Below are positions 47,301 to 56,798 of a stretch of 64,000 nt of DNA, one piece after another. The DNA lies in NCBI GenBank assembly GCA_963833465.1, contig CAWHXW010000004.1, forward strand, positions 620,001 to 684,000, in the 5' to 3' direction. A program made the translations under genes and the position numbers. The notes beneath the pieces are model-generated. The model ran no database searches and had not been told where the DNA came from. It saw nothing but the letters and a program-made list of their open reading frames with translations. Position 1 is the first letter of the stretch, and each line of letters opens with the position of its first letter. This stretch comes from Fen-1298 sp963833465 (GTDB taxonomy: Bacteria; Bacteroidota; Ignavibacteria; UBA10030).

Positions 47301-47549
47301 GATACATGAAAATTGAACTCGATATATTCCTGGTGGAACTGACAAAATAGTATATTCCCCATTTATATCCGTAGAAGCACCAAACGATGTTTCCAGAACA
47401 ATAGCATTAGCTGCTATAACAGGCTCACCATTTGATTTATCAGTAATTACTCCTGCGATTTTTCCTGTAGTACCTGCTATCCCAATTGCAGATAAAAAAA
47501 CCAATCCTAACAATAAAAACAATGCCAGAAAAAGAAATCTACTTTTCAT
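44388..47549 (-). CDS. TonB-dependent receptor with CarboxypepD_reg-like domain, operon B gene 1
   Basis: 1053 residues; AAGGGG precedes the ATG. Signal peptide, CarboxypepD_reg-like domain (GKIAGVITDKSNGEPVIAAN), TonB-box-like ETVVFGEKL, plug (IKENMQIRGGDQSDALFQVNG, GGFNAEYGQVRSGIINV), large barrel, end PRQIFFGIKLSVKI. Same family and operon place as 5986 and 53502. No regulator gene is next to it; the 1.07 kb gap upstream holds none. Likely imports a different oligosaccharide from operon A (inference). Confidence 0.88.
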   Translation of the reverse strand: MKSRFLFLALFLLLGLVFLSAIGIAGTTGKIAGVITDKSNGEPVIAANAIVLETSFGASTDINGEYTILSVPPGIYRVQFSCIGYGKIIMTGVRVYIDQTTRINVALEAKEVQIGETVVFGEKLVKRDVSAAVVSVSSDEISQLPVTNMLSVIQTQAGIKENMQIRGGDQSDALFQVNGITLRDPRNNAPISSIAMSSVKEVSIERGGFNAEYGQVRSGIINVVAKEGDKSNYTATATVRCSPYQYKAIGISPYDKNSYWLRPYLDPAVCWTGTGNGAWDTYTQSSYPSFEGWNAISQERNTTAGSTYLSPEALQKQFLFDTRRRPVANPDYDVDAGFGGPVPLIGESLGNLRFFSTYRQQDVTLLVPLTRDDNLNWDWNIRLNSDLTKSMKLAVAFFSGKQYSQAQNWPFTIAQNWASGLYITTSQQVADQVAGYGQTALFNPAYFSPSSISYTSISGDLTQFISPTTYYEIKLDRITQTYLSVPAAARNMDSVYEIVNGFFVDEEPFGYSAMKTSGSTGMDFGGSECLYRDHTEVSATTLKADFTSQIDFNNLLKTGIEFTYNDLNFDYGQVLALSDGISYADRILMRVFPIRAAVYVQDKLETKGFVANLGFRLDYSDPQTDWYTGDPFNESYFVSGNSDVALTRSKAQWQFSPRLGISHPITENSKLYFNYGHFMQMPSYENMFSIGRLSTGQIVNFGNPNQTLSKTVAYELGYDHYLGENILLQISAFYRDITNDQLDINGNTLTVWYIDLRNNGYSQPVSSGYADVRGVEISLRKTSGRFWTGFANYTYQSTSGGWFGDNVQNQNLTEQTNYTAQTDKSYLQAPVPSPYARVNLSLFTPEDFGPQWGSFRPLSDFLLNVFFNWQAGSYITYNPFARYGINNNVQTTDDFNLQLRFSKTFELKSVSVELFVDAYNALNYKKMNMNSFSSTTDNDAYMASLHLPKSDVYNNVPGDDRVGDYRANGVDYQPVLSVIFLPPITSAIPGTIYYDAPTATYKEVSNGQWVDVDKAAMDKILSTKAYIDMPNLTSFTFLNPRQIFFGIKLSVKI

Positions 47550-48621
47550 AGGTTTTTCCCCTTATGAATTGAGTGAATGATTGTAAAACTATATCTCACC
47601 ATAGACACAATGATATCAATAAATCTCAATACCTTTCATCACATTAAGTTCCTAAGTATGAGTGCTATTTCTATAGGGTTTTTATATTGTAAGCCGATAT
47701 GAGAATTCATCGATCAAGTTATAGGTTTAAATTGCGATTTTTTTCGCCTCGTGAATCGTACAATTTCTTTTCCTTCATTCAGATAAACCACAGCTGCCGT
47801 CGTTGATTTATCGATATCTTTATATTTACATCGCATTCAGTACAATTTGATGGATTTGAATTGCACGTTCAATATCGATTTCGTCAATAAGAGAATAAAA
47901 ATGAAATTTTGTTATTTATCTAATAATGGAGAAAAACATTATTGGCGTAACTTGATTCTGACTTGCACACGAAAGGATTTGATGGTACGTCATTTCACAA
48001 TCGCTCATATAAATTTTGTTAAAAGTCGAATGCTTTAAATTAAAAACTTTTGGAACAGAGAGCTAAATTTTGATCGCTTTAAAATTGAGTGGTCAAAGTA
48101 ATCATTTTAGATTAATAATTTTACAAGCACGCAAAATATAAAACTCGTTACGATATTTCCCTGTATTACAGATTTGTACGTTAATTTGTACATATAAATG
48201 TCATTTACATCAATTATTATACCACAAATTATTATTTCAATTATCGTTTTAAAACTACATCTCAAAATTTTCCCGTTATATGGGATAATAACGCATCGTT
48301 ATCATTTTTGATGGCTGTTAAGAAAAAAAATTAAACTTGGAATCTAATGATATTGGGGGACGATATTATCATATTCTCATAACATCAGCAAATATGATAT
48401 AAATAAAAATATTCAGTGCACTATAACGATGAGATTATAGGGAAGCTTAATTTGCCGTCAAGGAAACAGCCGGACAAATGTGACACCACTTGAATATTGG
48501 TAGGAAATATCTGTACAATCTTTCAAATTATTGAATGTACAGTCAATCAAATAAGGCAAGGATGTTGTACTAGAAATTTTTTTTAAAATGCAAGACTATT
48601 CATGTATCCTTTTTTGTAATC
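47550..48621. other. 1.07 kb AT-rich intergenic region between operons B and C
   Basis: I see no convincing gene. A 63-codon frame at 47847 has no features. No tRNA, no CRISPR repeat and no clear terminator. The promoter of operon B should be in the first few hundred bases. The length is unusual compared with the tight spacing inside the operons. Confidence 0.4.
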
Positions 48622-49857
48622 TCAATAAAACGGCGCGCCGGGGAATCCAGTATCAACTCTGTACAAACTCCAATCTACTGCTGGATTTGATGTATTTCCA
48701 CTAATTATATATAAATAAGTTCCATTTCCCCAAAAAAATTGTTTACACAAGGAAGGTAAAATATCTTTATAAAAAATACTTACATTTTTTGTGTTCGGAT
48801 CGACCATGAGAATTGGATCTGTTGAATTAGTAGCAACATACATTTCCCCATCTGAAGAAAACGAAATTCCTGTCAACGAACGAGTTGAATATTGTCCTGT
48901 TGTAGTCCAATCGATCACTACCTCGGGAGTTCCCACAGTATGATTCGCATAATCGATTTTACAACGCTGGATAGATTTTGAAGGGTCAGTAGCAGTGGGG
49001 GTTATTGTGCTATCGACAATATAAACATAATCACCATATACACGAACATCGAGAATTATATCAGATCGGAAATACCCTGAAAGCTTGGTTGTACTATCCG
49101 GTGCAACTGTAACTAAATCACTCCTTATACCTGCAGCGAAAAGATTACCTTGCAAATCAAAGTCACCGCATTTAACGGCCGCACCAACCTTCAAAAACGA
49201 AGATTTATTTGCCTGAAAATCCCATACTTCTAATGACACTTTATTCTCCATCAAATAAAGTTTTCCATCTGGCCCAATTCTTCCACCATACGGCTGATTT
49301 TTTGCCGTATCTAATACAGTTTTTTGACCAGCGGGTGTAATTTTAAAAATTGTTTTATCTGTTGAATAAACAACATATATATTTTCATCTTTATCTCCAG
49401 CAACGACTCCTATCGATCGATTATCTAGAAAAGCTCCATATTTCACTAAAACAGGATCTATTTTGTATAATCCTGTTTGTGTTGCAGCGATGGCTTTTGT
49501 AGAAACTAATACAAATATGCAGGAATCCGAAACAACGTTCGGACGATATATAGTAATAGAAGTTGAAGATGAAGACATTATATCGGCAACCACCGTGCTT
49601 TTATCTCCATCTATCTTTTCAACATAAACTAGATTTGTATCAGGCGGTGTAGCAAAATTTTTCCCGATTATTGTAATTGTATTATCCCCTGGTCTTGCTT
49701 CGAAAGGAGGATTAATTTGCAAGATGCTGTCTGTCACTCCTTGAGTAGAGTTTGATTCCCACTGAGATGGAGTGACATCGAACTTACATCCTATTATAGC
49801 AGCCGATATTGTGACGATCAGCGAGGTTATAATTGTTTTATATCTAATAAATTTCAT
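48622..49857 (-). CDS. TIG/IPT-domain beta-propeller surface lipoprotein, operon C gene 4
   Basis: 411 residues, GAAGGAG before the ATG. Lipoprotein signal with AAIIGC (Cys near residue 24), TIG/IPT domain (INPPFEARPGDNTITIIGKNFA), then propeller repeats (ENIYVVYSTDKTIFKITPAG, GKLYLMENK), ending GAPFY. Closest to the operon A copy at 1243, sharing ILYKD-like and YLYIISGNTSNPAVDWSLY segments near the C-terminus. Confidence 0.75.
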   Translation of the reverse strand: MKFIRYKTIITSLIVTISAAIIGCKFDVTPSQWESNSTQGVTDSILQINPPFEARPGDNTITIIGKNFATPPDTNLVYVEKIDGDKSTVVADIMSSSSTSITIYRPNVVSDSCIFVLVSTKAIAATQTGLYKIDPVLVKYGAFLDNRSIGVVAGDKDENIYVVYSTDKTIFKITPAGQKTVLDTAKNQPYGGRIGPDGKLYLMENKVSLEVWDFQANKSSFLKVGAAVKCGDFDLQGNLFAAGIRSDLVTVAPDSTTKLSGYFRSDIILDVRVYGDYVYIVDSTITPTATDPSKSIQRCKIDYANHTVGTPEVVIDWTTTGQYSTRSLTGISFSSDGEMYVATNSTDPILMVDPNTKNVSIFYKDILPSLCKQFFWGNGTYLYIISGNTSNPAVDWSLYRVDTGFPGAPFY

Positions 49858-49877
49858 ACTGCTTCTCCTTCTTCATC

Positions 49878-50939
49878 TCAATATGAAAATCGTGCGGTCA
49901 TTCGTTGAACCTTATCAAATATTCCGAAAGGCGTATATGCATAATCTAATGCAAATCCTGCAATTGCAAATCCTAATCCGTACGAAAACGAACTTTCATC
50001 ATAATCAGACTTCGATATATAACCTCCGCGTAATTTCAGAACATTCAAAAAACTGTATTCGAGTCCGATTTTTAATTGTTCAGGATGATCGATGTAATGA
50101 GCCGCATCAATACTCATGTAAAGCGAGTGATTCTCTGGAATATCTGATAAAAGATCAAACAAATTCATGGAAATTCCCAGATTAAACACGAGCGGTGCCT
50201 GGAATCCTTCCTGAACATATTTTACTTCCTTTGAAAAATTTCTTACCGACATTCCGAATACCAAGCTCTTGATGCCGGTCTTGAATTGTGTTCCAAAATC
50301 GAATACCAGCGGCATTAACTTGTTCGATACTGTTGTTGATGTTGTATCATTTACTGTATATTGTTTTCCTGTACTGTCAACCATGATTTTCTGCCCATAT
50401 ACCGGAATTACACTTGTTCCTAAATCCTGTCTGACGAATCTAACCTGCCCTCCAATACTAAACTGATCTGATATCCGTTTAGCATATCCAATACCGACAG
50501 CCATCGCAGTCAATTGGAATATATCAGTATCTCGATAGCCCAGATCCGATGTCTGATCGACAACGGTACCGTAGAAATCTCCATAATCTACACTCTGAAT
50601 ACTTAATCCAAAGGTTCCAAAATTTCCTCCATCTGGATTGATCGCCATGCTAAACATATAATGCTTAATGTCCCCGATCCATTCGTTAACACTGGCAGTT
50701 ACATCCACAAAATTCTTCATCTCAGCCATCCCGGCTGGATTGAAAAATAATGAACTTGAGCTGGTTGTTTGAAGACTTGTCATTGCTTCGCCCATTGCTG
50801 CGCCGCGTGCATCTGATACAACGCTTAAAAATTGAAATCCAGTTTGTGCAAGCTTTTGATTCTCTTGTGCATTTCCGATTGTTGCAGTCAAGCAGCAAAT
50901 GAGAAACATAACGATGAAATTACTTATTATTTTCTTCAT
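49878..50939 (-). CDS. PorV/PorQ-like outer-membrane barrel, operon C gene 3
   Basis: 353 residues, AAGGAG before the ATG. Signal peptide (ATIGNAQE), then FLSVVSDARGAAMGEA and LFFNPAGMAEM, the family signature, and a beta-barrel pattern to the end LDYAYTPFGIFDKVQRMTAR. Very like the operon A copy at 2592. Probable T9SS shuttle/anchor for the product of the gene just upstream (inference). Confidence 0.82.
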   Translation of the reverse strand: MKKIISNFIVMFLICCLTATIGNAQENQKLAQTGFQFLSVVSDARGAAMGEAMTSLQTTSSSSLFFNPAGMAEMKNFVDVTASVNEWIGDIKHYMFSMAINPDGGNFGTFGLSIQSVDYGDFYGTVVDQTSDLGYRDTDIFQLTAMAVGIGYAKRISDQFSIGGQVRFVRQDLGTSVIPVYGQKIMVDSTGKQYTVNDTTSTTVSNKLMPLVFDFGTQFKTGIKSLVFGMSVRNFSKEVKYVQEGFQAPLVFNLGISMNLFDLLSDIPENHSLYMSIDAAHYIDHPEQLKIGLEYSFLNVLKLRGGYISKSDYDESSFSYGLGFAIAGFALDYAYTPFGIFDKVQRMTARFSY

Positions 50940-50950
50940 TGGTTTTCTCC

Positions 50951-53488
50951 TTACCTGATGACCACAAATTTACGTATTACATTTTCACCTTTATGGACTA
51001 TCACATCATTCACATGATACCAGATATTCCCATTTCGGATTATGTCTTCTTTGGCCTTTATATCTTCTGTGACCTCCACATAAAGCAAATAAATTCCGCT
51101 TGCAATTATTTGCCCAGACGATGTTTGTGAATTCCAGAGTTCATCACCTGTCCCGCTTGTATGATCTTTTTCCCAAATTTTATCTCCTCGTTCAGTGCAA
51201 ATTATCAATTTACAAACCGGGGGAAGTCCATAAAAAGCTATCCGATCATATTGAGATTGTGCTCCGAATTGAAATATACGAGATCGGATATCATACGGAT
51301 TAGGCACTACTCTAACTTCTTCCAACATAGAACCAGCAGCTATATCATGCACACAGACATAAATTCCGCCTTTATCTGTTACATAATTATATTTTCTGTA
51401 TGCAGATCCGAAAATCCAAGTTCCTTTAGAAATTATGAGTTTCCATGACGCGGAAGTATCCGGGAAGTTCGTATAAAATGTGCCTTTCGGTTTTCCCGGT
51501 ACCTTGGTTAATGTACTATCTTGAAGGCAAACATATTCTGAATTTCTGTAGATCACTGTATTGTAAGCATTATACGTCGCTACAGTCGAATCCCATGCTC
51601 CTTTCGACACTGTCAGTTTCCAATTGACTGAATCAGCTACAGGTTCTTTAGGTGGCGCCGTGACCGCCGGCCGCTGTAATGTTGCGGGCACACTTGTTAC
51701 TGTCCAGAACATACTGCTTGTGAGTGGAACACCAGGTGCGAGGTCATTTTGCGTCCCATCATCCTTGGATTGGATGTAATAATAATAATCAAATCCTCGA
51801 ATTGCAGTCACATCATCAAAATTGTGTACAACATTTGATTTATCACATTCGAAAATATTTTTATACACCGTTGTCCACTCCAAAACATTACCTTGAGATC
51901 TGTAAATGACATAACCATTAAAGTGGGGTGAATTATCCGCGTTATCTGACCATGAGAGCGAAATCCGATCACCACCTGAAGTAACTGTAAATCGTTGCGG
52001 AGGAGGAGGAGGATGAGGAATTTTATAACCCGAATTATAATTTCGCAGAGCATGATGGAACATTTGCTTTATGGAATCTTTTCCTGTGAAACACCAAGCT
52101 TTTTTATATCCATTATAATCTGTAGTGGTGCTTCCATCCGGCATAACAAGTGTAGGGCCATTACCTGATAGATACCATTGCAACCATTTACCACCAACCT
52201 CCCGAGCTTTTTCCCATGATATTCCATTTACTCCATCTGCAAATACTATGTGAATGCTATCGCCAAAAGGAATCGTGTAAGGACCATATCCCTGACCCTG
52301 ACTGACACCACCGCCAGTTTGTCTTCTTGGATCAGAATATTCCATAGCGTATCGTCCCGGAACAGATAAAATCATATCGTCATGTTGCTGTGGTGGATGT
52401 CCCTCGCTCATACAATTATACCGATCCTGCATAAAACTTTCATTATACTGACTGACGTTTTGCTGCATGATAGTGATATCGGAACCGATATACCATGTCG
52501 TTGCCGGTTGATAGAGATCATCCGTTGTATCTGTCGCACTTTTATCGGCGTGGAGTGTTGCACAACCAGCGAACATAGAAGAACCTAAAGTACCATCTCC
52601 GGCTATGTTAGGGCATCCCCAGTCTGCATCATAAATACTCGCTCGATTTTGAATCGGACTATAATATGAGTAGAACCCTCTCATATCAAAATCAGAAGCT
52701 TGCGGATTTTCACCAAACGCATGGTTTAGCGTACTATTTCCCCAAGAAGCAGCATCAGTGCCCCATGTGGATGCTGAATAGTCGTAAAGTGTTTCACCGG
52801 ATAATGCATTTCTGTACATCCAATAAAAGTAAACGTTTGTTAAGGTTTGTTTTTTAATATCGCCGTTTCGATCATAAATTCCAGTGTTTTTAAAAACATA
52901 ATCGTCGATGAAGTAGCTATCATGGCACGGAGAATCAAACGCCATTACTTTTTTCGTAACTGTAACACCGTTGGAAGTATTGAATATGACCTGAACCATT
53001 CGGTCAGCTTCAAGATTCGGATCAACGACATCCAGCTTGTCGTAAGAATCTATGGAACTTGCGTTTTGATTGTCCACAATAACTGTCGGATGATTGCTTC
53101 TTCCAATCAATTTTAAATCTTTTTCAAAAATCTCATTAGGACGATCCAGAGGATTCCGGGGACCAGACCCGATCACCTTGACACTCTTTATATCACCCTC
53201 GACAGGATCATCAAAATTTTTACTGCCAATCCAAAGTGCATTCATTCTGCAAGTGGTCTGGTCAGTGCCATATTGGACAGGCCAGGCAAAAAAATCAACA
53301 ATGCTGCCTTGCGCAAACTCAAGTTCATATTCTGCTCCTATTTCATTAACCTGTGATTGCAATTGTGTGACACTGAGCCATCTTATGCGCTGAGCAAATG
53401 TATAATGAACTGAGCAAAGGATTAGCAATCCTATGATTAGTATTGAAAATTTATTTCCACATTTTATATTTTGTTTTTTCATAGTCAT
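50951..53488 (-). CDS. Large secreted protein with FN3, inserted CBM5/12-like modules and T9SS tail, operon C gene 2
   Basis: About 845 residues (MTMKKQN start; ATG 53512 also in frame but overlaps the receptor). Signal peptide (YTFAQR), shared N-terminal region (LWIGSKNFDDPV, GYGPYTIPFGDSIHIVFADGV), FN3 domain (PPPPQRFTVTSGGDRISLSW). Unlike its paralogues it has an insert around residues 610-720 with two repeats of a W..Y..V.Y....Y.C pattern (WKLTVSKGAWDSTVATYNAY, WKLIISKGTWIFGSAYRKYN), resembling small chitin/cellulose-binding modules (CBM5/12). The C-terminal sorting domain ends IRKFVVIR. The insert suggests direct glycan contact. Confidence 0.74.
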   Translation of the reverse strand: MTMKKQNIKCGNKFSILIIGLLILCSVHYTFAQRIRWLSVTQLQSQVNEIGAEYELEFAQGSIVDFFAWPVQYGTDQTTCRMNALWIGSKNFDDPVEGDIKSVKVIGSGPRNPLDRPNEIFEKDLKLIGRSNHPTVIVDNQNASSIDSYDKLDVVDPNLEADRMVQVIFNTSNGVTVTKKVMAFDSPCHDSYFIDDYVFKNTGIYDRNGDIKKQTLTNVYFYWMYRNALSGETLYDYSASTWGTDAASWGNSTLNHAFGENPQASDFDMRGFYSYYSPIQNRASIYDADWGCPNIAGDGTLGSSMFAGCATLHADKSATDTTDDLYQPATTWYIGSDITIMQQNVSQYNESFMQDRYNCMSEGHPPQQHDDMILSVPGRYAMEYSDPRRQTGGGVSQGQGYGPYTIPFGDSIHIVFADGVNGISWEKAREVGGKWLQWYLSGNGPTLVMPDGSTTTDYNGYKKAWCFTGKDSIKQMFHHALRNYNSGYKIPHPPPPPQRFTVTSGGDRISLSWSDNADNSPHFNGYVIYRSQGNVLEWTTVYKNIFECDKSNVVHNFDDVTAIRGFDYYYYIQSKDDGTQNDLAPGVPLTSSMFWTVTSVPATLQRPAVTAPPKEPVADSVNWKLTVSKGAWDSTVATYNAYNTVIYRNSEYVCLQDSTLTKVPGKPKGTFYTNFPDTSASWKLIISKGTWIFGSAYRKYNYVTDKGGIYVCVHDIAAGSMLEEVRVVPNPYDIRSRIFQFGAQSQYDRIAFYGLPPVCKLIICTERGDKIWEKDHTSGTGDELWNSQTSSGQIIASGIYLLYVEVTEDIKAKEDIIRNGNIWYHVNDVIVHKGENVIRKFVVIR

Positions 53489-53501
53489 CTCTGATTGTTT
53501 T

Positions 53502-56500
53502 TTACTTGCCAAAATCGAATGATAACTTTAGACCAAAAAAGATTTGACGCGGATCTAAAAACCAAAATGTCGAGATGCTCGGCATATTTATATATGCTTT
53601 ATCCTTATTAATCTGATTAATTGCTGCTTGATTAATCGGTACCCAAGAGGTAATTCCTGTATTTGGATCTTTATTTACCCTCCAGTATTTTCCACTTTTT
53701 CCCTCATAATAAATCGCCCGTTCATCATCCGGAGCAACTGTGAAGCTGCCGTCATTTTTCTGAATTTCATATTGGTAGAGCTCGGGCTGCCAATCAACAC
53801 CCGGTTTCCGATAATCTCCTACTTTATCATCTCCGGGAATATTGTTGTATACACTACTTGGCGGCAAATGAAGCGAGTACATATAGTCAAGATCGGAAGT
53901 ATTGGATAATCTGAGCGTGTTGAATACATTATTGATGTCAACAAATAATTGAGCACTGAATTTTCCGAATGATACTCTCTTCTCGATTCTTAAAGTTGTA
54001 TTAAAATAATCTACTGTTTGTACGTTGTATGCAATGGAAAGATCATTACTTGTATTATATGTCGTCCAATTTCCTGCCTGCCAATCTAAAACTATATTTG
54101 CTCTTAAGTTTCCTAATATTTTATTTCCAAACAAGGAAGGACCCCAATCATCAGGTGTGTACAAACTGAGATTTAATCTCGCATAAGGTGCAGGAATAGG
54201 CCTATCCTGATAAAGATTTAATGTCGCATTGTTATAGTCACTCTGTTTTTGTGGGTTGTCGAATTGCTCCGCATGTCCAAAATGCCCGCTGCTGCTCACT
54301 TGATATGTATAATTAGCGAAACCAGACCACCAGCGTCCATTTGTTTTTCGAAGTGTTATTTCAAATCCTCGCACATCTTCATAATTGTTCGATGTAGATG
54401 CATAATAACTAAAATTACTGACGGATGAGTTATATTGAGTAATATCTTGTTGATCAAAAATATCATTATAGAAACCTGCAATTTGAAGCAAGTAATCATC
54501 AAACAAAATGTTGTCGATACCCAATTCATAGGAAACTGTTTTTTCAGAGATGAGATTAGGATTTCCAAAACTTGTTACTTGATTCACCGTGTTTCGTTCA
54601 ACACGGAACATGCTTTCATACTGAGGCAATTCTACAAAGTGGCCATAATTGAAAAATAGTTTTGAATCTTCTGTAATTGGATGCGCTATACCAAGCCGCG
54701 GACTCAACTGCCATTGTATTTTGGGCGGTTCTGTCGGAAATGCTGTGCTGAGATCGTTACCTGTTGGCGCAAAAAAAGTTATATCATATGGATCCACATC
54801 CCACCAATTATATTTAGGATTACTGTAGTCCAAACGTAAACCAAGATTCATAGTGAATCCCTTTGTTTCCAATTTATCTTGAAGATAGGCAGCGCCTTGT
54901 ATCGGAAAAGCGCGCATCTGGACTCGATTGGAATATGCTTTACCTGCCGATGATTGATCTATCAGTCCATAATCAAAATTCAGATCATTATATACAAACT
55001 CGATTCCAGCTTTTACCAGATTCTGATAATTAACCTGACTGCAATAATCCGCTTTAATCGTCGTCGAATTCACAACTGTAAAATCACGCGGCCTGGCTAA
55101 ATTCTGCCCTCCGTTGATAATAATACCTTGCGGGACACTTTGATCTGGCCAATAGCCGAATGGATTACTATCTTCCCAAAAACCAGGTAAAATTTCAGTT
55201 TCCTGAGACGTGTCTCGCAATGCAATTGGTCGTGTATCGTAAGTACGCCTGAATTGTGCTATCGATATTTCATAATACGAACTAGGTCCAAAGTTATGTG
55301 TCAACACAGCTGAAACAGATTGGTTTCCAATATCACTAATGCAACATGCATAGTCTGAAAATAATCGAACATAATTTTCAGTTCCAGTCCATCCAAGAGC
55401 AATGGCTGCAATATCTGCTGAATTCTGGAGGTATTGGTACGTGCCGTTGCCATCATCGTTACCTCTCATAGTATATTCTTCTCCAACCATACCTGATATT
55501 TTTAATTTCATAGTTGGAGTAATATCTGTAATCAATTGCAAAGTTCCATTGTAATCACTGTAATCAGGTCTTGAAAGCGGAAAGAGAAGCATAGTGCGGG
55601 TTGTACGGAAGGATGTAAAAAACCTTAAATTTCCAAGTGCTTCGCTGACTAGCGGAACAGGCCCGCCAAAACCTCCATCAATATCGTAATCCGGTTGATC
55701 ATCCTGTAAATTCTTTCTCGTTTCATATTCAAAAACCCTTTGGCATCCAAGAGGAGTTAAATTGTTATTTGGGTTATTATCTGAACAAAGTTGTTCCGAA
55801 AGCGCGTTCCAACCCATAAATTCTGGGTATTTTGTTCGTGTATATTGATCCCACTTTGTCGGATCTATAGGATTAGATGTTCCCGTCCAGCATACGTTCG
55901 GATCTAAAAAAGGGCGCATGAAATATGAATTCGGATCGTGTACATCCGGAATGCCATCACCATTCCAATACTTTGGAGCAGGAGGACTCATTCTTACTTG
56001 TAAGCTTCCCGAGTAACCTTGCTTATTCCCTTCTTTAGTCACTACATTAATTATTCCTGATCGTACCTGACCATATTCTGCATTGAACCCGCCTCGCTCA
56101 ACAGAAATTTCCTTCACATCACTTAACGCCATATTGGTAGTTGGTTCATTATTTCTCGGATCACGCATCGTGATACCATCTACCATGAAAAGAATATTAT
56201 CCCCTTCTCCGCCACGGATTGATAAATTTCCCTGAACGCTGATATTTCCACGGACATAACCATTCGAACCGGAAATATAACTTGGTGAAACAACAGTTGC
56301 TGCATTAGATGACCAACCTCCACGTACACCCGCCTGCAAACCGACAGCACTTACAACATTATCGACCGGGAGCGATGCTACGTCTTTATCAGAAATTGAT
56401 GCAACGCTAGTTGCCACATCCTTCTTGACAGTTAATCTATCTCCGACAACTTCTATTGCATTCATTTCGATAGCTTCTGGTTCCATAGAAATATCGAGAC

Positions 56501-56798
56501 TTGCAGTCTGGTCAATAAACACTCGCAAGTTATTTACAATAACTTTTCTATAACCAATAAATGAGACTTGAACATTGAATATACCTGGCGGGACATTTAA
56601 TATCGTAAAATAGCCATTGAGGTCCGTCGCCGCTCCTAAAGATGTACCTACAATCATTATAGTTGCGCCTATAACAGGTTCGCCGTTATCCTTGGCAATT
56701 ACTTTCCCTGCAACTTTTCCTGTAGTGCCCGACCACAACAACGAGACGGATAATAATAACAACAAAAAAATCGTTGCTGCCCTTTTCAGCTGCTGCAT
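53502..56798 (-). CDS. TonB-dependent receptor with CarboxypepD_reg-like domain, operon C gene 1
   Basis: 1098 residues; AAAGGAG precedes the ATG. Signal peptide, CarboxypepD_reg-like domain (GKVAGKVIAKDNGEPVIGAT), TonB-box-like IEVVGDRLTV, plug with an extra ~30-residue loop rich in Gly/Ser (around residue 155-190) before LSIRGGEGDNILFMVDG, then GGFNAEYGQVRSGIINV, barrel, end PRQIFFGLKLSFDFGK. Closest to the operon A receptor. Overlaps the open frame of the next gene by a few bases. Confidence 0.88.
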   Translation of the reverse strand: MQQLKRAATIFLLLLLSVSLLWSGTTGKVAGKVIAKDNGEPVIGATIMIVGTSLGAATDLNGYFTILNVPPGIFNVQVSFIGYRKVIVNNLRVFIDQTASLDISMEPEAIEMNAIEVVGDRLTVKKDVATSVASISDKDVASLPVDNVVSAVGLQAGVRGGWSSNAATVVSPSYISGSNGYVRGNISVQGNLSIRGGEGDNILFMVDGITMRDPRNNEPTTNMALSDVKEISVERGGFNAEYGQVRSGIINVVTKEGNKQGYSGSLQVRMSPPAPKYWNGDGIPDVHDPNSYFMRPFLDPNVCWTGTSNPIDPTKWDQYTRTKYPEFMGWNALSEQLCSDNNPNNNLTPLGCQRVFEYETRKNLQDDQPDYDIDGGFGGPVPLVSEALGNLRFFTSFRTTRTMLLFPLSRPDYSDYNGTLQLITDITPTMKLKISGMVGEEYTMRGNDDGNGTYQYLQNSADIAAIALGWTGTENYVRLFSDYACCISDIGNQSVSAVLTHNFGPSSYYEISIAQFRRTYDTRPIALRDTSQETEILPGFWEDSNPFGYWPDQSVPQGIIINGGQNLARPRDFTVVNSTTIKADYCSQVNYQNLVKAGIEFVYNDLNFDYGLIDQSSAGKAYSNRVQMRAFPIQGAAYLQDKLETKGFTMNLGLRLDYSNPKYNWWDVDPYDITFFAPTGNDLSTAFPTEPPKIQWQLSPRLGIAHPITEDSKLFFNYGHFVELPQYESMFRVERNTVNQVTSFGNPNLISEKTVSYELGIDNILFDDYLLQIAGFYNDIFDQQDITQYNSSVSNFSYYASTSNNYEDVRGFEITLRKTNGRWWSGFANYTYQVSSSGHFGHAEQFDNPQKQSDYNNATLNLYQDRPIPAPYARLNLSLYTPDDWGPSLFGNKILGNLRANIVLDWQAGNWTTYNTSNDLSIAYNVQTVDYFNTTLRIEKRVSFGKFSAQLFVDINNVFNTLRLSNTSDLDYMYSLHLPPSSVYNNIPGDDKVGDYRKPGVDWQPELYQYEIQKNDGSFTVAPDDERAIYYEGKSGKYWRVNKDPNTGITSWVPINQAAINQINKDKAYINMPSISTFWFLDPRQIFFGLKLSFDFGK

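Noticed and set aside
47847..48038. 63-codon open frame between operons B and C
   Set aside because: No supporting motif or ribosome site in a long AT-rich gap.
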